This document shows positions 21,201 through 31,602 of a stretch of 43,737 nucleotides of DNA, one piece after another. Within the stretch, counting starts at the first letter, position 1. Each line of letters opens with the position of its first letter. A program made the position numbers and the translations under genes. The notes below the pieces were generated by a model. It saw nothing but the letters and a program-made list of their open reading frames with translations, was not told the DNA's origin and ran no database searches. Source of the stretch: Chara braunii (taxonomy: Eukaryota; Streptophyta; Charophyceae; Charales; Characeae); assembly GCA_003427395.1 (NCBI GenBank), contig BFEA01000811.1, positions 105,763-149,499 on the forward strand, read 5' to 3'.

Positions 21201-21446
21201 GTTTTAGCACGTTGTCGGAGGACCCAACATTCAGGTGCTCTGCGGTGTGTTAATTTGCCACACTGGTCTGATCTTTTGACCCGTGGGATAAGACGTACCC
21301 CACTAGCCCAACCTGAGTGAACCACGGTTCAATCCGCTCTACTTAACGGCAAGAGGCTGCACTATAGGTCATCAAACTTATTAGCCCTGCCCTTTCTGTG
21401 GCTAATCCTATTGAGACCTCACCGCTGATTTTTTTTTTTTTTTTTT
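21201..21446 (+). other. Possible tRNA-derived SINE remnant
   Basis: Contains a box B-like GGTTCAATCC near 21330, and the stretch ends in an 18-nt T run (21429-21446), as in T-tailed plant SINEs. No good box A at the right distance could be found. Weak. Confidence 0.25.
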
Positions 21447-22924
21447 GATGAAGGACTTGATTAGCCTCGACAATAAATAAAATAAAAAGAAATAACAGTA
21501 AAAAAAAATAATGAGCCGTCATAAGTGGCGGCGGTACTCACATTGGCCAGACCTGTATCCATACCAGAGGGTGTTTGTCGGGGTTGTATTTTCACGGCCA
21601 GGTCTGGAAAACGGCTGCACCAGCGGGACTACTGGATCTGGAATCAGCACCGACGGTAGTACCATTGGACCTAGTATACTTAAAGCAATACCCTCTCCGG
21701 TTCCACCAACGGGTATGTGCTTGCTCAGGCGCCACGTGTCGAGGGGCACAACAGTCAGCTGTCGGTCCAGGGAAAAGGTCACTTGGCCGTTTCAAGAGGG
21801 ACTAGGTTTTGACTTTTGAGTTCTGTTCTCGACACTCGCGCGATGCGGATAGAGCGGATGAGGTGCTGGATGACCACCTAACAGTTGCAAAAGGGACAAG
21901 GGTTTTGACTTGTCTCTCTGTTCTAACACGAGCGACCGATGCCGCATGGCACTTCCAACCAGTGTTGGATGCTGACTGCAGCCCATTAGATTGGCCGCAG
22001 CTAGTTGAGCCATAGCTCAAGCGTGCCAACCAGCCAATCAAGCTGCAACTAATTCGATTGCAAGCCATTGGCCATCAGGTGATCAAATAACGGGTAATCA
22101 TGCAGTAAGTGGCAAAAATGAGAGTTGAGTAAAGCGAGAGGATGTTCAATGAAGGAGAAAATTTACCTTTGCAACACGCCATGAGATCTACTGTATGGGG
22201 CGAGTTCATAATCAAGATTAACATACAATGTTGCTTGTCAGAGTGAGGGAGAAAATAACGAGCGAGCAACAGTACCATTTGTCGTGAGAAGGAAAAGAGA
22301 AGGAGATAGACAGCTTCTGAAATCTAGTTTTAGGGCACATGGGAATGAATGTCACATCATCTAATTAGTGACGGATATGGACAAACTAGCGAGATATTTA
22401 CTGTTTTCGACTGCCGTATGAAACCATCAGCCAAGAAATGAAGCTTGAAAGAAGCACTGAAGGCCTTACGGGACATGACTCTAGTTTGACTATGCCATGA
22501 ATTAGTAAATGAAGTGCATCTGGTTGCTATCTACCTCCAACTTGGCACCAAGGATACATGGCCGTTGAGTAATTAAGGTGGTGCAAAAATCTTCCTCTCC
22601 AAGATGGTCAATCAGTTGCCTTGCCACCTCCACAGCGAGGGACGATGGGGTCGAAGCTAACCCCGCAATCACAAAAGAGAGTGAGCGCGAGCACTCACCC
22701 TCACGTTGAGAAAGAAAACGACAACTGGATCTGCATAGGAGACCATGCACGAATCTGGCCGTTATTCTGAGTCAGGTTCACACATGTGCTTCAGAGACTG
22801 TAAGAGTGTATGGATGGGATACACAAAGCAAGTAACACTCAAACTGATGCGCGCCCATAGGCAGCAGTATGAATAAGAGCGGACAAATCTAGCGTCGAAG
22901 GTCAGCAGGATTCATGAACCTTGT
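21447..22924. other. Non-genic stretch
   Basis: No recognised gene. A short A/T-rich tract follows the T run, and CCAGACCTG near 21550 recurs inverted near 21600. A minus-strand open frame of 82 codons (22502-22750, containing EVARQLIDHLGEEDFCTTL) looks protein-like but I do not recognise it; it could be an exon fragment or chance. Confidence 0.4.
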
Positions 22925-24925
22925 TATTTTTCCAACTTCGAAATAAATTAATCAGTTGGATTCCGTGATTGGGATCACATCTGATCACCCAATCATGGGA
23001 GAGCCAGCAAGCGGGAGCAGCCCTAAGTGAAGGTTGTGCTCACTGCCGCTTGCTGGGTTAAGCATTTTCAATACTTCAATATTTTTGTAAGTTTTGAAAT
23101 AAATGAATTAGTTGGATCCCATGATCAGAATCATATCTGATCACCCAATCACGGGAGAGTCAGCAAGCGAGAGCAACCCTAAGTGGAGGCTGCGCTCACT
23201 GCCGCTTGCTGGGTAANNNNNNNNNNNNNNNNNNNNNNNNNNNNNNNNNNNNNNNNNNNNNNNNNNNNNNNNNNNNNNNNNNNNNNNNNNNNNNNNNNNN
23301 NNNNNNNNNNNNNNNNNNNNNNNNNNNNNNNNNNNNNNNNNNNNNNNNNNNNNNNNNNNNNNNNNNNNNNNNNNNNNNNNNNNNNNNNNNNNNNNNNNNN
23401 NNNNNNNNNNNNNNNNNNNNNNNNNNNNNNNNNNNNNNNNNNNNNNNNNNNNNNNNNNNNNNNNNNNNNNNNNNNNNNNNNNNNNNNNNNNNNNNNNNNN
23501 NNNNNNNNNNNNNNNNNNNNNNNNNNNNNNNNNNNNNNNNNNNNNNNNNNNNNNNNNNNNNNNNNNNNNNNNNNNNNNNNNNNNNNNNNNNNNNNNNNNN
23601 NNNNNNNNNNNNNNNNNNNNNNNNNNNNNNNNNNNNNNNNNNNNNNNNNNNNNNNNNNNNNNNNNNNNNNNNNNNNNNNNNNNNNNNNNNNNNNNNNNNN
23701 NNNNNNNNNNNNNNNNAAGCATTTTCAATACTTCAATATTTTTGTAATTTTTGAAATAAGTTAATTAGTTGGATCTCGTGATTGGGATCACGGTTGATCA
23801 CCCAATCACGGGACAGCCAGCAAAAAGAAGCAGCCCTAAGTGAAGGCTGCGCTCACTGTCGCTTGCTGGGTGAAGCATTTTCAATACTTTAATATTTCTG
23901 TAATTTTTGAAATAAATTAATTAGTTGGATCCCATGATTGGGATCATGGCTGATCACCCAATCACGGGACAACCAGCAAGCGAGAGTAGCCCTGAGTGAA
24001 GACTGCGTTCACCGCCGCTTGTTGGGTGAAGCATTTTTAATACTTTAATATCTTTGTAATTTTTGAAATAAATTAATCATTTGGATCCCGTGATTGGGAT
24101 CACATCGGATCACCCAATCACTGGAGAGCCAACAAGCGGGAGCAGCCATAAGTGAAGGTTGCGCTCATAGGCGCTTGTTGGGTGAAGCATTTTCATTACT
24201 TCACTATTTTTATAATTCTCAAAATAAATTAATTAGTTTGATCCGGTGATTGGGATCACGGTTGATCACCCAATCACGGGATTGCTAGCAAGCGGGAGCA
24301 GCCCTAAGTGAAGGTTGTCCTCACCGCCACCTGCTCTGTGAAGCATTTTCAATACTTCAATATTTTTTTTATAATTTTCAAAATAAATAATTAGTTGGAT
24401 CTCATGATTGGGATCACGTCAGGTCACCCAATCACGGGGCAACCTGCAAGCGGGAGCAGCCCGAAGGGAAGGTTGCGCTCACCGCCGCTTGCTGGGTGAA
24501 GCATTTTCATTGCTTTCATATTTTTTTGTAATTTTAAAATTAAATAGTTAGTTGGATCATGTGATTGCGATCACGTCTGATCACCAAATCACGGGATAAC
24601 CATAAAGCGGGAGCAGCCCTAAGTGAAGGTTGCGCTCACCGCCACTTGCTGGATGAAACATTTTCGTTACTTTAATATTTTTGTAATTTCGAAAGTAAAT
24701 AATTAGTCGGACCTTGTGATTGGGATCACATCTGAGCACCCAATCGCGGGAGAGCTAGCAAGCGGGAGCAGCCGTAAGTGAAGGCTGCGTTCACCGCCGC
24801 TTGATGGGTGAAGCACTTCTATTATTTCAATATTTTTGTAATTTTAAAATTTTATAATTAGTAAGATCCCGTGATTGGGATCACGTTTGATCACCCAATC
24901 ACGGGATAGCCAACAAGCAGGAACA
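22925..24925 (+). repeat. 156-bp satellite, ten visible units with two dyads each
   Basis: AAGCATTTTCAATACT-type landmarks occur at 23060, 23717, 23873, 24029, 24185, 24341, 24499, 24656 and 24811, a period of 155-158 bp. Each unit has dyad 1 (TCCCGTGATTGGG ... CCCAATCACGGGA, 13 bp) with a nested small dyad (CGTGAT TGGG ATCACG), and dyad 2 (CCAGCAAGCGG ... CCGCTTGCTGG, 11 bp). Units differ by many substitutions. The last unit decays after about 24905. Confidence 0.95.
23217..23716. other. Assembly gap of exactly 500 N
   Basis: The gap falls inside the 156-bp satellite, so its true size and the number of missing units are unknown. Confidence 0.99.
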
Positions 24926-24974
24926 ACATTGAGTGAGGGCAGCACGCTGCTCACCAACCCTTGCATGATTATTG

Positions 24975-25135
24975 GTCTGATTTATTTCATGCAGTGTATG
25001 AACAGGGAGTGTGCAAACTGCACCCATGTGCAGTATTTGAACAGAGGTTGTGCAAGCTGCGTCCCTGTGTTGTATTCGAACAGGGAGAACACTACCTTCA
25101 CCCCTGCACAGTATTCATACATGGCTGTGCAATGT
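24975..25135 (+). repeat. 39-bp minisatellite, array 1
   Basis: Four imperfect units of 39 bp, for example one starting GTGCAGTATTTGAACAGAGG and the next GTGTTGTATTCGAACAGGGA. As 39 is a multiple of three, two frames read as 13-residue repeats, but there is no sign of a gene around them. Confidence 0.8.
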
Positions 25136-26026
25136 GCATCCGACACTGAGATAATTTAGTTGATTGGGTTCAAGTGACGCTTATTGCAAAACAGATCAGA
25201 GCACACTGGACGAGGTTGGTCTTCATAATAAAGCATCAATAAGGCTATTGGGATGAGTTTGGTTACTCTGTCCACATCAGTAAAGACTTGGCCAAGGGGA
25301 CAAACCATACATGAGCGCATGTGGAAGAGGGCAGTAGGCAACAACAGACCAACTCAAAAGTGGCAGCTGCAACAGAACGTCAGGAACTTAATCTATCTAT
25401 TTATTAATCTATCTATTTATTAATCTATGTATTTATTAATCTATTATTTACTCACTCTTGAGCTCATCACATATAGCAAGGCTGACCGCTCAGAATTGAG
25501 CATACCTAGTTGGGAAGGATTTGGACAGCTTGAGAGAATGTGAAAAACGAGTCTTCACACAAGGTTTTCAGAAATGTTATAATTGAGGGAGACTGTTTCA
25601 TTTTTGGAGATGTAGCCAAAGGTCAGACACCGCAAAACTCAGGGGAACTTCATTTTGAGCACTCTGATCGTTCGGATCTTCGATCGATCAATATTAAGAC
25701 ATAACGAAAAATAGATGCGCGAGCATGGATTTTCTGAGTGAGCGGTTTTGAGTACCACTATCAACTGGAGGCTTCCTCGTTTTTATTTATTTATTCACAC
25801 AATTTTACCATGATTAGATGCAGTGTGGACTGCAACCTGACAATGAGCTATGAAGGTAGCTTTCACTACGCTGCCTCGACCGAAGCGATTATTTATTTAT
25901 TAAATTATTTATTTATTTATTTATTAACGAGAGGAGAGTAAATCACGCCTCTGTACAATATTCAAACTGTCTGGGTATAGTATGTACTTTTGTGCCGCAA
26001 TCGACCAGACGGTGCTAGGACTGTAA
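25136..26026. other. Non-genic, simple repeats
   Basis: No gene recognised. Contains a (ATCTATCTATTTATTA)-type repeat at about 25390-25450 and (ATTT)n at about 25887-25926. Confidence 0.6.
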
Positions 26027-26108
26027 CCCCGTGCAGTATTTGAACAAGAGCAATGCAGAGTTGCACCCTATGTTGTACCCCATGTTTTAATTGAACAAGA
26101 GGTGAGCA
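26027..26108 (+). repeat. 39-bp minisatellite, array 2
   Basis: About two degenerate units related to those at 24975-25135, sharing GTGCAGTATTTGAACA and TTGAACAAGAGG-type text. Confidence 0.65.
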
Positions 26109-26939
26109 AGCAACACACAACAAATCTGATACTGTACTCCACATGCTTTGCACATTTGGGGCTATAATTCAGGTAGTGCTCAACAAACCGGACCCGTTAC
26201 TGGCCGGACTCTGACTCAACCTCAAGGCTAAAAAAATGTTGGTGACACACAAGCTGTTGAACAAGATTCACTATGTGGACCCATTATGGACATACTCGAA
26301 CTGAAGTAAAAATTGTTGTCATTAGCCTCCGAAGTAGACACAACGGACAAGAAGGATGAACTACCTCAGCCAAAGCCGAACCCAACAGTCTCAGCCCAAG
26401 GAAGCCAGCAAACTTATTTTATTTTCAGTTGAATCATTCATTTTCTTCACAAGTGGAAATGAATATCATTCATTCTCAGCGAACTTAGCCATGATTTATT
26501 GATTTTAGTTTCATATCTACAAATTCAGTTAAGGTTCTGCAAGCGCAGTTCAGTGTCGGTGAATAGAACTCAGTCTCAACAAGATCAACCTACTCTATGA
26601 GAACTCGGTAGACACAGTTTGATTGTGATTTAACTTACCAGAGACACAATCGAGTTCGAAAAACTTTGAATAGGTCCAGACCTCAGGCAACAATTGAAAC
26701 GTGTGTGAGAACACATCTTGTGTAGTGAGAATGATTCCAAGACATACTTAGTGCGCATGATAGAACTCAATCTGTCTTGAGCCCTAACTCGACGCAGTGA
26801 TCTCAACACAGCGTATCTGAGGTCAGACTCAGTATTGGGAGGTAGTTTCCTCTGCAAAGTTAAATCACAGTAACAAATTAATTCCATCACGGAACCAAGT
26901 TGGTGTTTATCTCTTTTATCTCCATAACTCAATTTCATT
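26109..26939. other. Non-genic stretch
   Basis: No gene recognised. A minus-strand open frame of 102 codons (26630-26938) has no familiar motif. The TCAGT-rich pattern of the next region begins to appear from about 26400. Confidence 0.4.
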
Positions 26940-27960
26940 TCAACAAAGTTCAGATATGTTTTCAGTGAATTCTCAACAAGAGATCAAATCAGTTCAGTAG
27001 TGAGTTCTCAATAAAAAAAAGTTGAGAAAACATTCACCGAGTTTTCAGCAGACAGTTCGTGGTTAGTATCCATTTCATTTAGTCTCAGAACCACTGATAT
27101 AAGTTTGATTTCGGCAAGTTTAATACATGATCAGTGATTTCAGTTCCCTGTCAGTGAACTTTGTTTCAGTTTCGTTGGATTTTGCCCAAATTCAATGAGT
27201 TCAGTTACATCTCAGAAACTTCAGTTTAGTTTGAGTGAATTTATTTTAGACCCTGTGAAAACAATTCAATCTCAGTTAATTCATACCAGATTCAGTGAAT
27301 CCAGTTTGATTTCAGTAAGCTCGAATCAGTCGCAGTGAACTCAGTTCAGTTCCGGTGAACTCAACCCAGTCTCTGTAAGCTCGGATCAACTTTAGTGAAC
27401 TCAGTCTCTGTAAGTTAAGTGCAGCATCAGTGAACTCATGTCAGTTTCAACATGATTAGTTCAGCTCCTGTAAATTTAATCAGAGTCAATGAGCTCAGAT
27501 CAGTTTCAGTAAACTCACTGTAGATTCAAAGAACTTAGATCAGTTTCAGTAAGTTCACTGCAGATTCAGAAAACTCAAATCAATCTCAGTGAGTTCAGTT
27601 TAGCCTCGGTGAGCTCAGATCAACGAGTTTAGTTCAACAATGATTTCAGATCTAAGTGTGGCTTTCAGAGAGAGCTTCAATTCAACTTTCAGTTCATCTC
27701 TCAGTTCAACTCTTAGTTCAACCTCGGTGAGCTCAGATCAACGAGTTCAGTTCAACATTGATTTCAGATTTAAGTGTGATTTTCAAAGAGAGCTTCAATT
27801 CAGCTTTTCGTTCAACTCTCAATTCATCTTTCAGTTCAACTCTCAGTTCAACTTTCACTTCAGCTCTCAATTCAGTTTCACTAAATTCAATTTAATCTCA
27901 TTTTTGGTGAGTTCAATCCCGGTAAATCAATCACTAAGCTCAGTTCAGCGTTAGTTATCA
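26940..27960 (+). repeat. Degenerate TCAGT/GAACTCA-rich minisatellite
   Basis: About 1 kb made of variants of CAGTTTCAGTGAACTCA in irregular spacing. Within it a segment of about 90 bp at 27604 recurs at 27722 (118-bp spacing, CCTCGGTGAGCTCAGATCAA in both). The plus open frame 27640-27954 is a by-product, rich in S, F and Q. Confidence 0.8.
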
Positions 27961-28015
27961 GGATTTGCTCTCAGCAGACTATGTTTCCAAGAGATGTAAT
28001 CGAGTTACAGCGGAC

Positions 28016-28235
28016 AGTTCCAGTGACATCAGTGACAATGTTGGCCACATCGGGAGATTTGCGGTGGTAGCAGCGACGACGCTGGTCACAGCGGACAGTT
28101 TAGGTAACAACAACGAAAATGCTGGCCACAGCAGGAGGTCTCGGTGGTAACATCAATGATGTTGGTCACAACAGGCAATCTCGGTGACAACAACAATAAT
28201 GTTGGTCATAGCGGGCTCTCCTGGTGAAAGTAAGG
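28016..28235 (+). repeat. 40-bp minisatellite
   Basis: About five imperfect 40-bp units built on GTTGGTCACARCRGGCAATC and GGTGACAACAACAAT. Confidence 0.85.
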
Positions 28236-28929
28236 ACAACACAGTGAGTGTCATCAGTATTCAATAAGACTGATCATGCGATATGTAAGTAGTCTCAAGA
28301 TTAGTAGGTATTTTGAGGACAGCGGACTCATGACAAGATCTTCTTGAGCATGACAGATATCTCGAGTAGAGCAGACTCGTGACTTGAGCACAGTCATCAT
28401 ATACATACCGTAGCAGACCTTCTCTCAAGTACAGGTCAACAGTATGTGGACTCGCTCAAGGATCATTGGGCAACATACTAACCATTGTCTGATCTCCGAG
28501 TATGATATGACCTTCAGAGAGGAGAGAGAGGGCTGACTATAGTGACAATGGTTCTATGATTTGTCTGTTCGTTTATCGCCTTGATGCGATAAAGAGCTCC
28601 CCTCTTTTCTCACATGACCATTTACCATTGTCATTGCTCAAGTCAGTTTCTCTTGCACCGTCTACTCTGCCTTTGTTTGATGATTATGTCACAATTCTCA
28701 AAATTAGAAAATTGGCAAAATTGATGCATGCATTACATACCAGAATTTTATGACTATTATTTGCATAATTCTTGCTGTTCCGAATTAAAATAAACGATTC
28801 CTAAGACCGAGGACCGACAAAGACCGCAATTGAAGGGTCTCGCTCGAGGCCGGACGCACACAAGAAGAAGAGATTTGCTTTATTCAATTTATTTATTTAT
28901 TGCAAACATCATCCAAAATCCTGCGTGAC
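28236..28929. other. Non-genic stretch
   Basis: Contains irregular ACTCATGAC / GACTCGTGAC-type repeats to about 28420 and (ATTT)n near 28880-28900. No gene recognised. Confidence 0.4.
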
Positions 28930-29880
28930 AGCATGTTGGCTTCCTGGTCGCCCGAAGTGGCCCGATTAGGAAAAAGTGCGACAATGCGATGAACATGGTT
29001 TTGCAGAACTTCGTGTGAAAAACGCAGCTGGCGCAAAAACTTATTAATTACTGTGTTATTGTCTATATGGATGATATTCTGGTGTACTCAAACACCTACG
29101 AGGGACACATGCAACACATCGAATAAACCCTTCATGCATTGAAGGATGCAGTCTCATGCAGGTTTCAAGGTTGCTCTCGAGAAATGTCAGTTCTTCTTGA
29201 CGAAGATCTCCTTTCTGGGCCACGTGGTTACTGACAGACGTTTGCAGTCGGAACCTCGGAAGGTGACAATTGTAAAGGAAGCGCCGATGCCCACGGCGCT
29301 TAAGCAAGTTCGCACATTTTTGGGATTGGATTCGTACTACTGAAGATTTATCAAGGGATTCGCGACAATCGTGGGAGCCCTCACGAACCTGCTGAAAAAG
29401 AAATCAGTCGTTGATCTGGACTCCTCAGTGCGATCAAGTGTTTCAAAAACTGAAGGTGGCTCCGACTTCGACCCCTATTCTTATGAGGCCGGTTCCAAAA
29501 AAAACTTTTATTCTCACAACCTGAGGCGATCTCGACGATCTTGGCCCATATAGGAACAAATGGACCGGAACACGTGATGGAGTATGCTCCAAGACTGTAC
29601 CTGCCTGCAAGAGGAACTACTCTGCGCCACCGGGGAAATACTTTGGTGCTTTAATGGGGAATTGGTCATTTCCGAGCATACTTATACGATCGAGAGCTCA
29701 CGTTGGTCACAAGTCAGGAACCACTCCTAGCATTGGAGAAATTGAAGGATTATTCGGGTATAATAGGATGATGGGCTACCATGTTGCAGAGTATGGAATT
29801 TGACATTTGTCACAGGAAGCACGAACGACATGGAAACGCCGACGGACTGACACGTCCGCATCGGCCCGACTGAGTCCCCA
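28930..29880 (+). pseudogene. Gypsy RT C-terminal half and RNase H, remnant
   Basis: Reads NMVLQNF, then CVIVYMDDILVYSNTYEGHM with the catalytic YMDD at 29064-29075. Across stops and shifts follow LEKCQFFLTKISFLGHVVTD, VRTFLGLDSYY, FATIVGALTNLLKKK, the RNase H part ELTLVTSQEPLLALEKLKDY, and the end HRKHERHGNADGLTRP. It begins about where the remnant at 20577-21200 stops, so both could be halves of one element. Non-functional. Confidence 0.85.
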
Positions 29881-30555
29881 TAAGTGAGGATGTGACCCCG
29901 TGGAAGAATCCAGAATCAAAGAGCGAGAGCACAAGTACGAAGAGGTGAAAATCTTCTAGAAGGTCTAAATCTTCATTCAAAAGTGATGACTATTGCCTCC
30001 TCTCTCTCCAATCTTTCTACTCCTTTTCAACTCTGTGACCCTTTATCCTTCCCAGATCTTCTCGATAAGTTCTGTTATTTTTGCATGTGCATTTTGCAAG
30101 TCTACGGAGTGGATTTTTACCCACATGAGTCAGGATTTGTTGATTGGGTAGATTGCGCCATTTGTGTAAATCGCGTGCATAGCGCACGCGTTCGATATCG
30201 GACGGTTAGCAAGGTTTGAAAGTGTCCTGTGTGGCGTACAGATAAGCCTCCTACGGAAGCTCGATTTGAAGTCGCCAAGACTAACGGACCCGAATACGAT
30301 GAGAAGTTCCGACGAGTGGAAGTCAGGACGGATAAAATCGCACTGACAAAATTAGTTGGTGAGTCACTAGAGGCCATATAAAGCACGACAGACATCGGGC
30401 AACCAAGAGATCTCGGGACTACTGATGGATCAACGGTCATCTAGAGACGAGTAAAATAAACGGATCAAGATTATGGTTGACGGTTCCACACCTGTTCCAA
30501 CAGTACGATTGAACCTGATCCGCTAACAAGGAACATACTGCTCACTTTATGATAT
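29881..30555 (+). other. Linker of decayed gypsy pol
   Basis: Lies between RNase H and integrase remnants in the expected order. No clear motif. The open frame 29983-30219 is not recognised. Confidence 0.35.
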
Positions 30556-30665
30556 GTGTCACAAAATGAACTATCGATCGGAATCGATGGTTGTGGTCTA
30601 ATCTTCACGAAGATGTTAGGCGTGTGGTTGGTAATTGTCTAGTGTGTGCCGTCGATTGGGCACCG
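30556..30665 (+). pseudogene. Gypsy integrase zinc-binding remnant
   Basis: In one frame the text LHEDVRRVVGNCLVCAVDWAP matches the second half of the integrase H-H-C-C domain (C-X2-C present). The His pair is obscured by stops. Position after RNase H supports the call. Confidence 0.65.
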
Positions 30666-31217
30666 ATCCGCTGTCGCGGCAAATACCCTGACAAGGGTAT
30701 TTGCCGGGGATTTTAAACGTCGGATGTTGTCCGACTCTTTCGTTGAATTGAAGGACTCAATGAGACTGACGTTTGCCAAAAGTTTATTCAAACCTTACCT
30801 ATGACCGAGAAACTAAAACTCGTAGAACCCTAGTCCGGACGTCTACGACATCCGAGAGTAATGACAGTAACCGGAAATGCTTCACTTTTGTTGAGACCGC
30901 AGAGGCACGTGGACGTGGGAACACTAAAGCTAAAAAGAGGGATGCGCCGGGTATAGGGCCGCGACGCAGGGGGGGATAGGAAGAAAGGTTTTTATTTCCT
31001 GGGCCGCCGGGGTTGACAACGAGCCAGGGGGTTGATAGGCCGAAGCCATGGTCACGCGGCCAACCAAGTGGGCAGAGCTAGCAAGTAGGGCCTGCTAGGC
31101 GTCAAGTAGGCGAAGCTCGCAGGACCACAGGCAGGCAGGGTCTGCAAAGCCACGGCAGGGGGGGATAGAGACAGGGCCAAGCTCTTCATATAAAAGAGTT
31201 GCTCTTATCACTGTCGT
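30666..31217. other. Non-genic stretch, GC-rich towards the end
   Basis: No gene recognised. A CATATAAAAG motif at about 31188-31197 could be a TATA box, but nothing downstream supports a transcript. Confidence 0.35.
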
Positions 31218-31309
31218 GATAGGAGCTAGCCCAGTAGGATACAGTGTAGGACTCTTACCTGACGGATACCGGGATCGAATCGCAATTGCCGTACCACTGG
31301 GCTAGCCCC
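31218..31309 (+). pseudogene. tRNA-like sequence (tRNA-Lys-CTT-like) with flanking inverted repeat
   Basis: Box A-like TAGCCCAGTAGGATACAG and box B-like GGGATCGAATCGC lie 45 bp apart, as in tRNA genes. The middle, GGACTCTTACCTGA, resembles the Lys-CTT anticodon arm but the stem does not pair well. An 11-bp perfect inverted repeat, GCTAGCCCAGT (31225-31235) and ACTGGGCTAGC (31296-31306), encloses it. Better explained as a tRNA pseudogene or SINE head than a working tRNA. Confidence 0.4.
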
Positions 31310-31575
31310 TTTTGGAGCTGGTCGCCAACCATTTGGGCGAGGCTGATCTCGGCCATGTGATCACGAGATCACGCGGCTGAAGGTCAGCCGCATGTGGTTG
31401 AATAGCATGGCTCCTGCGCCAAGGATGACACGCATAAATCGAGAAATGGTCCAATTTTTCAAAACAAAATTCGAACCAGTCGGGACTCGAACTCGGCCCT
31501 GTATTTCAACTGTTCGTAGGGGTGCGTGGTGACGTGACCGTCGGCAAAGCCAACGACATTAGGAAGAAAAAAAAA
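31310..31575. other. Non-genic stretch with box B-like motif
   Basis: The minus strand contains GAGTTCGAGTCCCG near 31485-31498, a good Pol III box B, without a convincing box A. Ends in an A run at 31567-31576. Confidence 0.35.
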
Positions 31576-31602
31576 ACACATCTAGATGTGTATAAGAGAC
31601 AG
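31576..31602 (+). other. Nextera mate-pair junction adapter remnant (assembly artefact)
   Basis: 31584-31602 is exactly the 19-bp Tn5 mosaic end AGATGTGTATAAGAGACAG. It is preceded by ACACATCT (31576-31583), the inner end of the mirrored copy. Two mosaic ends back to back form the junction adapter of Nextera mate-pair libraries. This is library sequence, not biology. Confidence 0.95.

Noticed and set aside
23141-23764. Open frames of 180-195 codons across the N gap.
   Set aside because: Nearly all residues are unknown because they cross the 500-N run.
22925-24925. CRISPR-like array.
   Set aside because: The whole 156-bp unit repeats, there are no unique spacers, and the context is eukaryotic.
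24875-25159. 94-codon Cys-containing repeat protein.
   Set aside because: Read from a 39-bp minisatellite and partly from the satellite end; other frames are open as well.
27640-27954. 104-codon protein rich in Ser, Phe and Gln.
   Set aside because: Direct translation of the TCAGT-rich minisatellite.
31218-31309. Functional tRNA-Lys gene.
   Set aside because: The anticodon stem does not pair and the acceptor stem is not convincing.
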